Assembly (NCBI RefSeq): GCF_020520425.1
Contig: NC_079488.1
Span: 23,314,247-23,378,246, forward strand
DNA from: Spinacia oleracea
Lineage: Eukaryota; Streptophyta; Magnoliopsida; Caryophyllales; Amaranthaceae
DNA length: 64,000 bases
Reading direction: 5' to 3'
The translations under genes were made by a program, and so were the position numbers. The notes below the pieces were generated by a model that saw only the letters and a list, made by a program, of their open reading frames with translations, did not search any database and had not been told where the DNA came from. This document shows positions 22,276 to 33,800 of this stretch, in pieces. Each line of letters starts with the position of its first letter. The stretch's first letter is position 1.

Positions 22276-23205
22276 ATCCCTCCGTCCCATATTTATAGTC
22301 ATGTTTAAATAAAAACACGGGTTTTAAGAAAATTGGTATATAGTACACGGGAAAATGAAATATAGTACATTGATAATTGATTTATATGAGAAAGTGGAAT
22401 ATATACGCGAGGAGTTGAAATACAGTACATGGGGAAATTTTGTTAAGTTTTCAATTTTTTTTTTAACTAAAATTAATTCATTAATAAACAGTCATACGAC
22501 ATCTACAAAAGAGATATGAATCTATCAAATACATAACAAATCGAATCAAATAAAACTAATTATCTTCAAAATTACGATCATCGCACGTCGAACATCTTGT
22601 ATACCCTCTAACACATCGCTGTTTGATACAACCTTCAACGAGGGGGTCTTTTGATCTGTTGTAGTTTTGATATTAAATTAAATCGGATTCAATTAATTGT
22701 AGACGTAGAACTGATATCTGCTGTGACACCGCACAAATCTTCATCACTGAATCAATTTCTCCTGCGAAACTAAATAATATTTTTCCCTCATACACCAGAA
22801 GTTTAAGATCTTCTAACCTAAGAATTCTCCTAAAACGAGAAGAAAAACCTTGTTTTTCGAGGGAGAACAGTTCCTCGCACAAGGAGGAAGTATTATTAAA
22901 ACCCTAAAAAACAAACAAAGTTAAAGAAAAGAACAACAAAATAAAAAGATTGGGGCTTTCTACCGATAAAAATCGATGGAAGCACCTTCGAAATTTACTA
23001 ATGAGGCTAGGGTTTGAGAGAGGGAGAGAACGGCACTCCAATACTCCATATGTAATTGTTGTTGGGTTTTCATCAATGCATTTTTAATTAATACGATGTA
23101 TAGTACATGTAAAAGTGAAAAATTTAATGGCCAAAAATAGAAACATGACTATAATTTTGGGACGCTCAAAATAGAAACATGACTATAAAAATGGGACGGA
23201 AGGAG
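22276..23205. mobile_element. Non-autonomous mariner-type element (about 930 bp)
   Basis: Inverted ends ATCCCTCCGTCCCATA (left) and the complement CTCCTTCCGTCCCATT (right), extending through a shared TATAGTCATGTTT, with TA on both sides (22274-22275 and 23206-23207). The right end is partly doubled (AATAGAAACATGACTATAA twice). The middle (about 22480-23060) does not resemble either end. It contains a 69-codon minus-strand frame (22673-22882) ahead of a T-rich tract and a GAGAGAGGGAGAG block, so a piece of host gene may be trapped inside. Confidence 0.7.
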
Positions 23206-23612
23206 TACCAAAAACTAGGATAGATACTCAACTTGATTATGCCTAAACAACCGTCCCCTACTTCATCTTCCCCACATTTCACCTTCCCATTAACTCTCCA
23301 ACCTTATTTATTTTCAATGTCAATTTAATTAAATTTCCAAATCTTCTCCCCTTCTCCTATATCATTCATTAAATTTAATCTCCCACTAATAGACTTTTGA
23401 CTGATCGGTCTTGAAATGGTAGGAGATTATAGGGTGTTAATACATTTCGACTGTTTATTTTCATGCTTGCAGTTCAAGTTGTAGTACCCATCCCTTCCCC
23501 TCCCTCTCTCTCTCTCTCTAAGCACGTTGTTCTTGATTTTTCTTAAGCATATTGGAAGTATGTTGTTTATTTTTCTTACTTAATTAGTTGCAATTCAGAG
23601 AGGAGAATCTTA

Positions 23613-23870
23613 CTTCCTCTGTTCTTTTTTAAATGACACAATTATTTAGACACGTTTGCCAATGCACGATTTCAAACGTTGATATCTCTAACTATGGATA
23701 TAAAAAATTATAAAAAGTTGATATTTAAAAAAATATTTATTGAGACGAATCTAATAAGACCCCACACGACTATGTTTTTTCTTAAATATAAATTACAAAG
23801 TGAAATCAAAGGGGCTTGTGTGAATAGTGTCATAAACCCAATTGTGTCATGTAAATAAGAACGGAGGAAG
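23613..23870. mobile_element. Stowaway-type MITE, copy 2
   Basis: 258 bp with ends CTTCCTCTGTTCTTTTTT and, as complement, CTTCCTCCGTTCTTATTT, flanked by TA (23611-23612 and 23871-23872). Same family as 5324-5579, opposite orientation. The 61-codon frame at 23708-23893 is a shadow of it. Confidence 0.88.
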
Positions 23871-24974
23871 TATAATGTATGGTTACCATGCAAATGATTA
23901 TAGGTGGGTAAATCGTCATGGATATTTTGAGACTTTTAGGTGGGTTTTATTTATATATTTTGTTGTTGCTAGGGACTTACAATTAGTTTTAGTTTTCCTA
24001 TAAGAAAAGTTTTGTCAGTATATATAGTTCAATAGTTAGACTTTGTTAAAGCTTTTCCTTAATTAGATAACATGAGTATAGTCGTAAACTGTAACAGTTG
24101 CAAATTTGTTTGGTCTTTGTACAAATGATATGTTATCGGTGGTAATAGGTGATTTAAAGTGCATCTATTTTTTCAAGGGAGATGAACATAAGCAGAAAAA
24201 TGTAATGATTAAAAACACAAGACTTCATAGGTCGTAAAGTTTTATTTCGGATTATTGTCATTTGGTTCCCCCCTCTAACACTTGCTTAAAGTCCAACATA
24301 ACTTCTAAACTCCATTAGACGACCAATATATAACTAGTCCGTTCGTCGAACAAGCCCAAGAACTAGTTTAAGGTTAGTAAATTGACAAATTAAGTTTGTT
24401 CCTCTAATCTATCTCTAGTTCAAAATAATAACTCTACTTCATATTTATTCATATACAACATATTTCTTATGTCTTATAACTCACAAAAAAAAGTCTAAAG
24501 GGAAGACATTTGCGTGTGTTAAGATCATCTCCATTTCTTTTCATCGATTTTCTATCTTAAAATTGTGACGCTTAAGCTAGTAAAACCAATTCCCAAAAAA
24601 CACCATTTTTTCTTTCACGCAATCACAACCGTTGATAATAAACCGTCCATTCTTTTTAGGAATCTCTACTAGCCATTTGTCCACCTCAACTAAGATCCGC
24701 TCTTGCACCTAAGGATGTCAATGTCCTAATGAAATTTCGAGGCAATTAGCTAGTTGACTAAATATTAAAAACAATCCAAAAATTATTTGGTGTGAATGAG
24801 AATACGAAAATTAATAATAATAATAATAATAAAAAAAGGTGTCACAGTCACAATAAATCACGTATACACGTTATTCATCTGTATCTTCTTGATTAAGAAC
24901 TAATCCAATCGCCAAAAACCTCATCTCATCCTTTCTTGCTCTCTCCTCAATCCCTGTTGATCGAGCTGTAAACA
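23871..24974 (+). other. Upstream region of the first PMP3/RCI2 gene
   Basis: No transposon recognised. Contains an (AAT)n microsatellite at about 24808-24830 and CACGTATACACG at about 24857-24868, which includes ACGT cores of the kind found in abscisic-acid-responsive promoters. That regulatory reading is inference only. Confidence 0.35.
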
Positions 24975-25353
24975 ATGGGGAAATGCGCGATGTTCTGCGA
25001 AATCCTTCTCGCAATCTTACTCCCTCCTCTCGGCGTCTTCTTCCGCCATGGCTGTTGCAGCGTAAGTTCTTCCCTCTTTTTTCTTAAATTGGAACTTTAG
25101 TAATCAAAATCGAAATCTCACAATTGCAATTGAATTATATTGGAACTCAATAATCAAAATCAGACTCAGATTTTGGTAATATTTCTGAATTTTGTTTTCG
25201 AATTTGGAAAATTTGCAGTGTGAATTCTGGTTATGCGTGCTGTTGACGATCTTAGGGTATGTTCCTGGAATGATCTATGCTATTTACGCAATCGTTGTTG
25301 TTGATCGCGATCGATGGTACAATGATGGGGGATATTATATTCGAGTTGCTTAA
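24975..25353 (+). CDS. PMP3/RCI2-type small membrane protein, gene 1
   Basis: Two exons, 24975-25061 and 25219-25353, joined by a GT-AG intron (GTAAGT...TTTGCAG) at phase 0, give 73 residues. Exon 1 encodes MGKCAMFCEILLAILLPPLG, with the family hallmark ILLPPLGVFFRHGC. Exon 2 begins CEFWLCVLLTILGYVPGMIY and encodes the second membrane helix, then a short polar tail ending YYIRVA. Proteins of this family (UPF0057; RCI2 in plants, Pmp3 in yeast) are two-helix plasma-membrane proteins induced by cold or salt that affect membrane potential and ion balance. The longer tail resembles the 70-80 residue plant subgroup. The intron falls right after Cys-Ser, as in genes 2 and 3. The gene looks intact. 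Confidence 0.93.
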
Positions 25354-25749
25354 TTTTTATTGTAAAATGTAAATTACTTACACGAACTATTTTCTGATGT
25401 CTTGTGGATCTGATTTATATTTATATTTTTAATTGGATTGTTGTATTGGTGTACAAGTATTTAATTACGGAGTAAAATCTAATTTCATGAATCTCGCTTC
25501 TGATTTGTTTGCGAGAAATTTGTTAATTATTTCCTATCGAAATTCGATTGGTTTTATCATTGATGGTTAATTCGTCAATTGCTGTGAGATTTTGTTACTT
25601 GAATAATGTTTTGAGTACATTTACAACTAGTTCTTGAATCTTGATATGCCGACACTAAATTATTGGGTACATACTTGGTGCGATACCACTAGAAAGGGGT
25701 GCACGAGCACCTCGTTCCACTTGTATAATTCTAAACTTCTACTCCGTAC
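25354..25749 (+). other. 3' flank of gene 1
   Basis: AT-rich with no further coding sequence; probably holds the 3' UTR. Ends at the duplication CTCCGTAC (25742-25749) of the adjoining hAT element. Confidence 0.4.
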
Positions 25750-26636
25750 TAGAGCTGTCAAAATAGGTCATCGGGTCGGGTTTGGGTTGGGTCATCTCGG
25801 GTTTCGGGTCATGATCAGGTCGGGTCGTGTCGGGTCAATATTTCATTCGGGTTGAGTTCGGGTTCGGTCGGGTCGATTTGAGGTCGGGTCATATCGGGTT
25901 TTTTCCTATCCCGGGTTCAGGTCGGGTTCGAGTCGGGTCACATTTCGGTCAGGTTTGATTTCGGGTTCGGGTCTTATCGGGTCGGGTTTAAGTCGGTTTG
26001 TAGCAGATAATTTCGAGTTCGGGTCTTATCGAGTCGGGTTTAAGTCGGTTTGCAATACAGTTATTTTCGGGTTCGGGTCTTAGTTTGGATCGGATAATAA
26101 TCCGATCAAATAGAATTCAGATCGGGTCACTCTCAGGGACGGGTCAAACTCGGATCTGATAATTAACCTATACATTTTAAGGATTTTATATTCTAAAAAA
26201 TTTTGTTTAACTTATTTTAGAGTTAAATTTTTCAATATTTAGCAATAAATAATTAAAATAGATATATCAATGAAGTTAATATTTGGTCGTGTCATTGATA
26301 ACTCGGGTAAATCGAGTAGCGGGTTCTCACAGGTCGGGTCAATAGCAGGTTTCATCGAGTTACAATCGGTTTCGGGTTGACATCGGGTCGGGTATCAAAT
26401 CGGGTTCGGGTCATTGTTCGGTCGGGTCAGTTCGGTTATCGGTCATTTTCGGGTCGGGTGTCTGGTTCGGGTTCGGGTGTTACAACATCGGGTTAAAATC
26501 GGTTATCGGTTTTTTCGGGTCGGGTACAGGTCGGGTTTCGGGTTACCTGTTTTACCGTAATTTCGGGTCATGGTCAGTTACGGGTTCGGTCGGTTCAGGT
26601 CGGGTTTTCGGGTCGGGTCAGTTTTTGACAGCTCTA
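25750..26636. mobile_element. Non-autonomous hAT element filled with CGGGT repeats
   Basis: 887 bp with inverted ends TAGAGCTGTCAAAA and TTTTTGACAGCTCTA and an exact 8-bp duplication CTCCGTAC (25742-25749 and 26637-26644), both diagnostic of hAT elements. The interior is mostly degenerate GGGTCGGGTTCGGGTC-type repeat reading inward on both sides of a short AT-rich core (about 26170-26290). No transposase. The 73-codon frame at 25634-25855 crosses the border and is not a gene. Confidence 0.9.
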
Positions 26637-26773
26637 CTCCGTACTTCGTATTTGCCAGTGTTTGCGACCGGGGTGGATCACGTTCCCCTTATCAAACTAG
26701 TCCGGAGTTAGTGCCTTGGGTGTTACACTTTTGTTTTTTTTGTTAGGAACGAGGCACACAGACAATAGATTTA

Positions 26774-27994
26774 GGGGCCGTTTGGTTGGAGAAAGGGAAA
26801 GGGAAAGGGAAAGAGAATGAGAATGGGAATCAAGGAGAATGGAATGAAAACCCTTTGTTTAAGAATGTTGTTTGGTTTGTCCATTCTTCTCCCCTCTCTC
26901 TCTCCTAAGTAAGATAATAAATAATAAATAGTAAATAAATAAATAATTATTAATTAATATTTATTATTTATTATTTATTACTAATTATTTATTATTCATT
27001 ATTGATTATTAATTATTAATTATTATTTATTATGTATTTATTATTTAATATTAACTATTTAATATTAATTATTTTTTATTAATTATTTAATATTCATTGT
27101 TTATATTTATTATTTTATTATTAATTACTAATTATAAAGTATTAATTATTAACTGTTAATTGTTAATTGTTAATTATTAATTATTAATTATTAATTATTA
27201 ATTATTAATTATTAATTATGAATTATTAATTATTAATTATGAATTATGAATTATGAATTATGAATTATTAATTATGAATTATGAATTATGAATTATTAAT
27301 TATGAAATATTTATTATTAATTATTAATTATTAATTATTAATTATTAATTATTAATTATTAATTATTAATTATTAATTATTAATTATTAATTATTAATTA
27401 TTAATTATTAATTATTAATTATTAATTATTAATTATTAATTATTAATTATTAATTATTAATTATTAATTATTAATTATAAAGTATTAATTATAAAGTATT
27501 AATTATTAAGTATTAATTAATAATTAATAATTAATAATTATAAATAATAATTAATAATTAATAATTAATAATTAATAATTAATAATTAATAATTAATAAT
27601 TAATAATTAATAATTAATAATTAATAAATAATAAATAATAAATAACAAATAATAATTAATAATTATTAATTAATAATTATTAATAATTAATAATTAATAA
27701 TGAATAATGAATAATTAATAATTAATAATTATTAATTATTAATTATTAATTATTAATTATTAATTATTATTTATTATTTATTATTATTATTTATTATTAT
27801 TAAAGAGTGGTCAAGGGAAAGGGAATGACAAACCTTGGGGGGCGGTAGGGTATCATTGTAGAGGGATTTGGGGGTAAGTGAAAAAGAAAATAGGGTAAAG
27901 GGAATGACAAAAACCACCAAACAAATAACAACAAATGGAATGAAGCTCCATCATTCCCTTTCCCTTTCCTGAAAATCCCCAACCAAACGCCCCC
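26774..27994. mobile_element. Tourist-like (PIF/Harbinger-type) MITE expanded by an AT array
   Basis: Ends GGGGCCGTTTGGTTGG (left) and the complement GGGGGCGTTTGGTTGG (right), with TTA duplicated on both sides (26771-26773 and 27995-27997). Inside each end lies an AAAGGGAAAGGGAATG-like purine block. The centre is an AT heptamer array of about 900 bp. No transposase frame; the frames at 27800-28038 (-) come from the purine-rich end. Confidence 0.85.
26907..27805. repeat. Self-complementary AT heptamer array
   Basis: About 900 bp of only A and T, with rare G or C. From about 27150 to 27480 the unit is ATTAATT; from about 27510 to 27650 it is the reverse complement AATTAAT; it flips back near 27725. 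The two blocks can pair into a very long hairpin or cruciform. Confidence 0.9.
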
Positions 27995-27997
27995 TTA

Positions 27998-28376
27998 CTA
28001 TGGTGAGAGGAGATTCGATCCTGAAACTTATCGTACATCGTCAGTGTTAACCACTATGCGAAGACTTCGTTGGTGCCTTAGTTACACGTACTAGTAAGGG
28101 GTTGAAGTAAGATTTAAAGGTTCATAAGCTCGACTTCAACTGTTCATTTCCCACTTAATTTGGGCACTTTGAGGGCTAGATTCTCTTACTTCCCTATATC
28201 AAAGTGTCGGATGACAGAGCTCGGCCCAGTCTAAACTTGTTTCACAGAGTATCTAGAAAAAAAAAGTTGGTCACTTTGATGGGTACTACATATATGATAC
28301 AAAAACACAAGTTAGTTATGTGAAATTGTGCTCCATTTTTCTAAGACAGCTACATTTTATTGTCACGTGTTCCTTC
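27998..28376. other. Intergenic spacer with a possible SINE head on the minus strand
   Basis: On the minus strand, GCATAGTGGTTAACACTG (complement of about 28044-28061) and GGATCGAATCTCC (complement of about 28008-28020) resemble polymerase III A and B boxes at the right spacing. Nothing else recognised. The last eight bases, GTTCCTTC, flank the next hAT element. Confidence 0.3.
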
Positions 28377-28841
28377 TAGAGTTGTTAAAACAGTTACTTG
28401 AGTCGGGTTCAGGTCAGGTCATCTTGGGTCTCGGAACATGATCAGGTCGGGTCGTACAGGTCGGGTCGTGCAGGTCGGGTTCAGGTCGGGTTCGGTCAGT
28501 TGATTATTTGTTGGGTTATATTGGGTTATTTTTTCATTTCGGTATAGGTCGGGTCCGAGTCGGGTTTTGTCGGGTTTTTTTCTAGTCGGGTACAATTTCG
28601 GGTTCGGGTCGGGTACAATTTCGGGTTCGGGTCTTAACGAGTCGGGTTTGAGTCAGGCTTGTAGTAGTCAAGTTCGGATCGGATAATTATTGGGTCGGTT
28701 AAAATTCAAGTAGGATTCACTATCGTACACGAGTTAAGACTGAGTCAAAAAAAACTATCAGGTCTAGTCAAGTTTTAACCTTATAATTAACTTTTATAAA
28801 TTTTTTTAAACGCTTTTCACTTGTTCTAGATTCACTACAAG

Positions 28842-31815
28842 AAAAACGTTTTTTGGCAACGAAATGTTTCGTTGCCAAATATATCTTTGGCAACGAGAAC
28901 ACGTTATAGGAACGAAATGCGCTTGTTATGGGAGATGGCGTTACGAAAGGTAACAACAACCACAATATTTTGTTGGGAAAAATGACATTTTAGCAACGAC
29001 AATTTTGTAGCTGAATATAACTTGTTGCCAAAGTTCCAAATTTGAATGGAGAATATAAATTATCTTTTGTAACGAGTGGACTTGTTGCGAAATATAGCTT
29101 TTTTGGCCACAAAACATTTTGTTGCCAAACCAACTTTATCGTAACAACGTTTTCGTTGCCAAAACTATATATTCTGTATTTATTATCAAATACAGAACTT
29201 ATTATTTGCAACAAAATTGTTGTTCCGAAAGAATGTTTTCAGCCACGATAACGTTCGTTACGAATGATCTTCCTTTAGCCACGAAAATATTTGTCATGAA
29301 AGATCTTTATCGCAAAAAAATCATCAAAATCATTCTACAATATCACATCAATATTTTTAGTTGCTTGTAGCCCTATAGCATTGCAAAATCATACACAATG
29401 TGCAATCTGTTCACAATTTTAAATTCAAAGTCACAGTACAAACTTAATTAAAAAGTAGCCAAATAATAGCCCTGCATACACCAGTTTAATGTATGTTCCT
29501 TACAAAAATCCACCCAAATTCCATAAAACTATGATCATATTTACCAAAATAAACATCACTTTCCGCAAAATATATGCATTTTTAAGATTTCCAAAATTAG
29601 CCAGTACTATTTCAGTGGGTCCTCTTGTTTGACAAAAAGTGGTTAGACAACCATGCTAGCTACTTGAAATTGGATATGCAACTTGTAGTCCTCATTATCC
29701 AATCCATCATTCGTGATTCCTGAATTAAATAAAAGATGCTATAATGAATCAACAATCAAAATAAATAGCTATTGTATACAAATTAAGATAGAGATAAAAT
29801 AAATCAACATATTTTGCCAAGGATAAACTTAGCTCTACTATACAGTAAGTAAATTCCACAGGGTAGCTAAGTAGAAGAATATACTTATAGAATACAAGCA
29901 GCAATATGAGATGAATTGGATTGCCCTTGAAAGTTAAAGAGTGTCCTTATCTTAAGAAACAATGTCCATAAGACCATATCTAAACCCAACTGATCAGATG
30001 AAGAAGTTTGATAACTATATTCTTAACTGATAAAAGTACTTCAGACAATCTTAAGTCCCTTAACCGCATTATTTGGGTAAGATTCACTCCATGACTTGAT
30101 TATATTGCTGATATAGCCAATGTTTTATATATAACCCCGATTCCCTAAGACAAACTTCACTTATTTATTCTACTTTCTGGTAGGTGTCAAAATTATAGAA
30201 AATGGTCTTTAAACACTTTCATTAAGCATATACATGTTCATGTTGCTTAACATTTGCATGAATCGCCTCTCCATATTTTCCATAGTGCGTTTTTGCTCTT
30301 CTTTATAGGCATCCGTGTCTTTCTTATTTGCCTCTAGCTCACTCTGTAAATGAGTTATCTGCTCTTGTTGCTTAATCATTATTTGTTGTTGTTCTTCTTG
30401 TAGCCTCGCTTTAGCTGAACCTCCATATCCGTTGCCTTTGCCTCGTGTGTACCCAGGCTTAGGACCAAGTACATGAAGCAACATTTCATCTTGTATCTGA
30501 GGACGTGCTTGGTCTCCTTCAGGTTCTTTATCCTTGTCTTGCACAAGTTGATGAAGTTGTACCTGTGATATATTGTTTGGATATTAACATAATTAAAACA
30601 TTGATGCATGCATAACAAACTGCAACAAGTAATCTCATTTTGCATGACCAAATTGCAAAATAAAAAGCAAGTTAAAATACATACTATGTCACTAGAGCAA
30701 CTTTAGGACTTCCATTAGTGTGGATATCAACCCTAGCAACATGTTTCTTTTTTTAACATTATACTAGGGTGATTATAATCATAGTTTAGACTACCTATTT
30801 ATGCAAAGTATATCATATATTTGATAAATAAGAAATATGTTAATCATGGTAAACAAAGAATGTATTTGCAAAGTAGAGAAAGAAAACCACCTAGACCAAA
30901 ACCTAAAAACAAACTGAAGGAGAAAGCACGCGCTCAACGAGAAAACAAACTCTAAAAGTCAACTAGAGTCAACTTAAGTCAAAGTGAGACTCTTCAAGCA
31001 ATCTCCCTGAAATTCATATTCTTGCCTTCCAAAAATAAGAGAACAACACAAAATTGAACAGACCAACAACAATATCCCAACAGATAGAAGAGATGAACAG
31101 GAACAAATACCAGTCCAAAGAAAATAAGTGGCAGCAAAACAACCCCAGCAAACAAAAGCAGAATAAAAGAGGAAGGCGCTTGCTTTTGTTCTATTATAAT
31201 ACTCACATGTATATCCTTAGAGCGATCATCATTAACCCACTGCAAAACTCCTTCACCATATGTTGTTGTGTGTTGAGCAAGCCATATTACATCAGCGGGA
31301 GGCGTCACCCCACCATTCTTCTCGGTCTAAATTCATCACATTATATTAGAATCATATTTTTCATAAAAAAAAACTAATACATTAGCTCAGTATGTAACCT
31401 TACCAATATATACTCAGACTCGGGAAAAGATAAGTTCCCTGTGGTGTGTTTGATCTAGTTCTCGGATCTTCGATTCTTACTGTTTTGTGCACTTCTTTTC
31501 TGCATTTTTTGACTAAAATTAATTGATATACATTTAAAACTAGCAACTTATCAACCCAGGCAAGATATAAGAGAGGGTTTACCTTGAACTTATCGTCATC
31601 GAATTATGAATACAGCACAACATGCTTCCCAACTTGCAATCGGAAAATCAGGAGGCGGATTTTCTAACCGCTCCTGATGTGTATCACCACATTCTTTGTA
31701 ATAAGCATGCAAGCGAGCTTTCCAGAATCGATACAAGCGTTGCATTGCATCAGTTGCAAAAGCTTGAAGTCGGGGTAGTTGTGTATTAGAATCTTTAATG
31801 TTGACTTGATTCAAG
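28842..31815 (-). mobile_element. Decayed CACTA (En/Spm) element, one end visible
   Basis: The terminus CACTACAAGAAAAACG is at 28842, followed by subterminal repeats of GGCAACGAAA and its complement to about 29310 (several copies in both orientations), the typical CACTA pattern. The opposite terminus (CTTGTAGTG) is not found before the hAT sequence resumes near 31815, so that end is deleted or decayed. Transposase-derived exons on the minus strand lie at 30209-31814. Confidence 0.75.
30209..31814 (-). pseudogene. CACTA transposase-family remnant (Ptta/En/Spm type)
   Basis: Several minus-strand blocks match the plant Ptta/En/Spm transposase family in order. 31596-31814 contains RFWKARLHAYYKECG and ERLENPPPDFPIASWEACC. 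A block at about 31420-31505 contains KRSAQNSKNRRSEN, then a TAG (31455-31457) and HTTGNLSFPESEYI. About 31190-31330 has NGGVTPPADVIWLAQ. 30209-30560 has LLHVLGPKPGYTRGKGNGYG followed by a Gln/Glu-rich coiled coil. GT-AG borders are visible between some blocks. The in-frame TAG, missing N-terminal part and lost right end mark it as a pseudogene. The TGF-type GYTRGKGNGYG motif near the C-terminus is typical of this family. Confidence 0.75.
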
Positions 31816-32171
31816 TTATTATTTAGTCAGGTCAATGACAAATTGGGTTGTCAACAGGTCGCGTAAAACTAGGTAACTCGTTGTCACAAATTGTGTCAAT
31901 AACATGCTTAATCGGGTTATAACCGATTTCGGGTTAACATCGGGCCGGGTGTTGAATCGGGTTCGGGTTATTTTTCCCGTTGGGTGCCAGGTTCGGATCC
32001 GGGTCATGTATTAACGGGTCAAAATCAGTCGTCAGTTTTAACGGGTTAGATACGATCGGGTTACGAGTTTCATATTTTAACAACATTTCGGGTCTCGGGT
32101 CGGGTCCGGATCCATAAAAATACAGGTCGGTTTCTCGGATCGGATCAGCTTTTGACAGCTCTAGTTCCTCC

Positions 32172-32833
32172 TAGTTCACGGAAGGTGCCAAATTCGACCA
32201 GGATGATGTAGTTGTGAAGAGGTACATCGTACACCATATTTCTCTTGCATGTACCGTTTACACACGACGTGTATGATGCACTTGTCAGATGCTACATATA
32301 TGATGTACTTGCTAGATGCTACACAGAGAACGTACGTGGTGCGTGCTCCGATCCATTTTTTCCCAAACAAAGGAACAATTTTCCATTTGGATATTTGAGA
32401 CTCAGTAAACTTAGGTCTAGGACTCTAGGTGCTTGTAATGGCTATCATGAGTGCCTTTGTGCTTGAGGAGGCAGGCGCTTAGCAATATTGCGTGGGATGT
32501 TCTGTGATATGATAATACAATCGATAGCTAGTAGGAAAGGCCTATCCGAGTTAGTAACTGGGGTGATGATAAATGTTGCAAGTTACGACAACATTTAATT
32601 GTCGCAATTTTATGTGTCGGAGTTTAATAGGTACATATAGGCGCCACGTAGACTATACATCATCAGAATATTTTACTATCAATTCAATATTTTTAAAAGT
32701 TAAATATTTTAGTTTACAATTTAAATCATGACACATAAGCATGCCCTGTCATCATCGTGACACGGCTTAAATGTCGCATGTTACGACCTTTATCATTTTC
32801 ATAATTAATATACTCAAGATTGCTTAATCAATA
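32172..32833. other. Intergenic DNA, nothing recognised
   Basis: No coding or transposon signature. Frames at 32176-32370 and 32245-32466 overlap on opposite strands and lack motifs. A repeated GATGYWCTTG-like block near 32270-32325 is minor. Confidence 0.4.
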
Positions 32834-33121
32834 CTCTCTCCGTATTTATTTAAGGGATACATTTGGCCGGGCACGTGTATGAAGAAGAAGAATATAATTA
32901 ATGAAATAAAGTAATAAAACAAGTGGAGTTGGGTAGATGTTTTAATAAGTAAAAACAAGTGGGGATCGTGTCATTTTAGAGGGTGGGGGATGGGAGTGAG
33001 GTGTAGATAAATTATTTAATTAGATGTTGGGGTTGATAATTTACTAAAAATAGTAAGTGTATCTCTTAAATAAATACGATCGGAAAAGACAAGTGTATCC
33101 CTTAAATAAATACATAAGGGA
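32834..33121. mobile_element. Stowaway-like MITE
   Basis: 288 bp with inverted ends containing GTATTTATTTAAGGGATACA on the left and its complement on the right, flanked by TA. A second copy of the right-end motif (TGTATCTCTTAAATAAATAC) lies just inside at about 33056. Confidence 0.6.
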
Positions 33122-33221
33122 TATCCTCTAAGGCCCTAGCTGATGAGGTTCGACCTTAACCTTTAAATCACAAGGTGAGTTCCCCACCAACTCCACCAAC
33201 TTGTGTTAGTTTCAAAGTACT

Positions 33222-33418
33222 ACATGGATAACGAGGAAGTTTTTTCGGATATCAGATATGTGTTTGCAAATGTATATCATAACAAAAGTCAAAATAAGAA
33301 AAAAGACTAAAAAGAAATTAAAGATACTTTTTTTACATCTTTTTTATTTTTTAGCTGATATATATTTTAGCTATTTGCCACACATATCTGATATCCGAGA
33401 AACCAACCTCCATGTATA
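33222..33418. repeat. Imperfect inverted repeat, foldback-like
   Basis: Arms of about 45 bp share CGGATATCAGATATGTG in inverted orientation and extend outward through ACATGGA. The spacer is A-rich. It could be a small foldback transposon; I cannot define a clean target duplication. Confidence 0.6.
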
Positions 33419-33425
33419 ACACTAC

Positions 33426-33530
33426 TGATAGATTATGTAAATATAATCTTGTATTTATGGTTAGATTAAATTGTAAACTAAAATATCTAATCTAACCATA
33501 AATACAAGATTATATTTACATAATCTATCA
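33426..33530. mobile_element. 105-bp near-perfect foldback element
   Basis: Arms of 43 bp (33426-33468 and 33488-33530) are exact inverted copies around a 19-nt loop, and ACTAC is present on both sides (33421-33425 and 33531-33535), indicating insertion with a 5-bp duplication. No coding capacity. The RNA would be an almost fully paired hairpin. Confidence 0.8.
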
Positions 33531-33800
33531 ACTACATCTTACAACATGCAAAGTACGTAGTAATAATTAAGTAGCTAAATAAATAAATGTTGCGTGTCTA
33601 GCAATCATTATGACCGGTTCTTTGTTGATCATCTTATTATACGAAGTATATAATTATGCAATTAGGTCGTGCAACACACATACCTCTTCGCTAATTGGTT
33701 CATACACACCTGAAAGTTTCAACTCAATCTATCAGCCTCGATCCATAACTTAAATGTAGGTCGATTGATCGATCTCTATCTTTGTGTTGAAGAGACAACA

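Larger units (their letters stand above)
28377..32163. mobile_element. Second CGGGT-type hAT element, split by a CACTA element
   Basis: Left end TAGAGTTGTTAAAACAG (28377) and right end GCTTTTGACAGCTCTA (to 32163), flanked by GTTCCTTC and GTTCCTCC (7 of 8 match). CGGGT-type repeats lie inside both ends (28400-28760 and 31850-32150), as in the hAT copy at 25750. The 3 kb between is a CACTA element that inserted into it. End and duplication mismatches show it is older than the first copy. Confidence 0.75.

Noticed and set aside
25750..26636. Telomere-like G-rich repeat
   Set aside because: The unit is GGGTC/GGGTTC and not TTTAGGG, and hAT ends with an 8-bp duplication explain the block.
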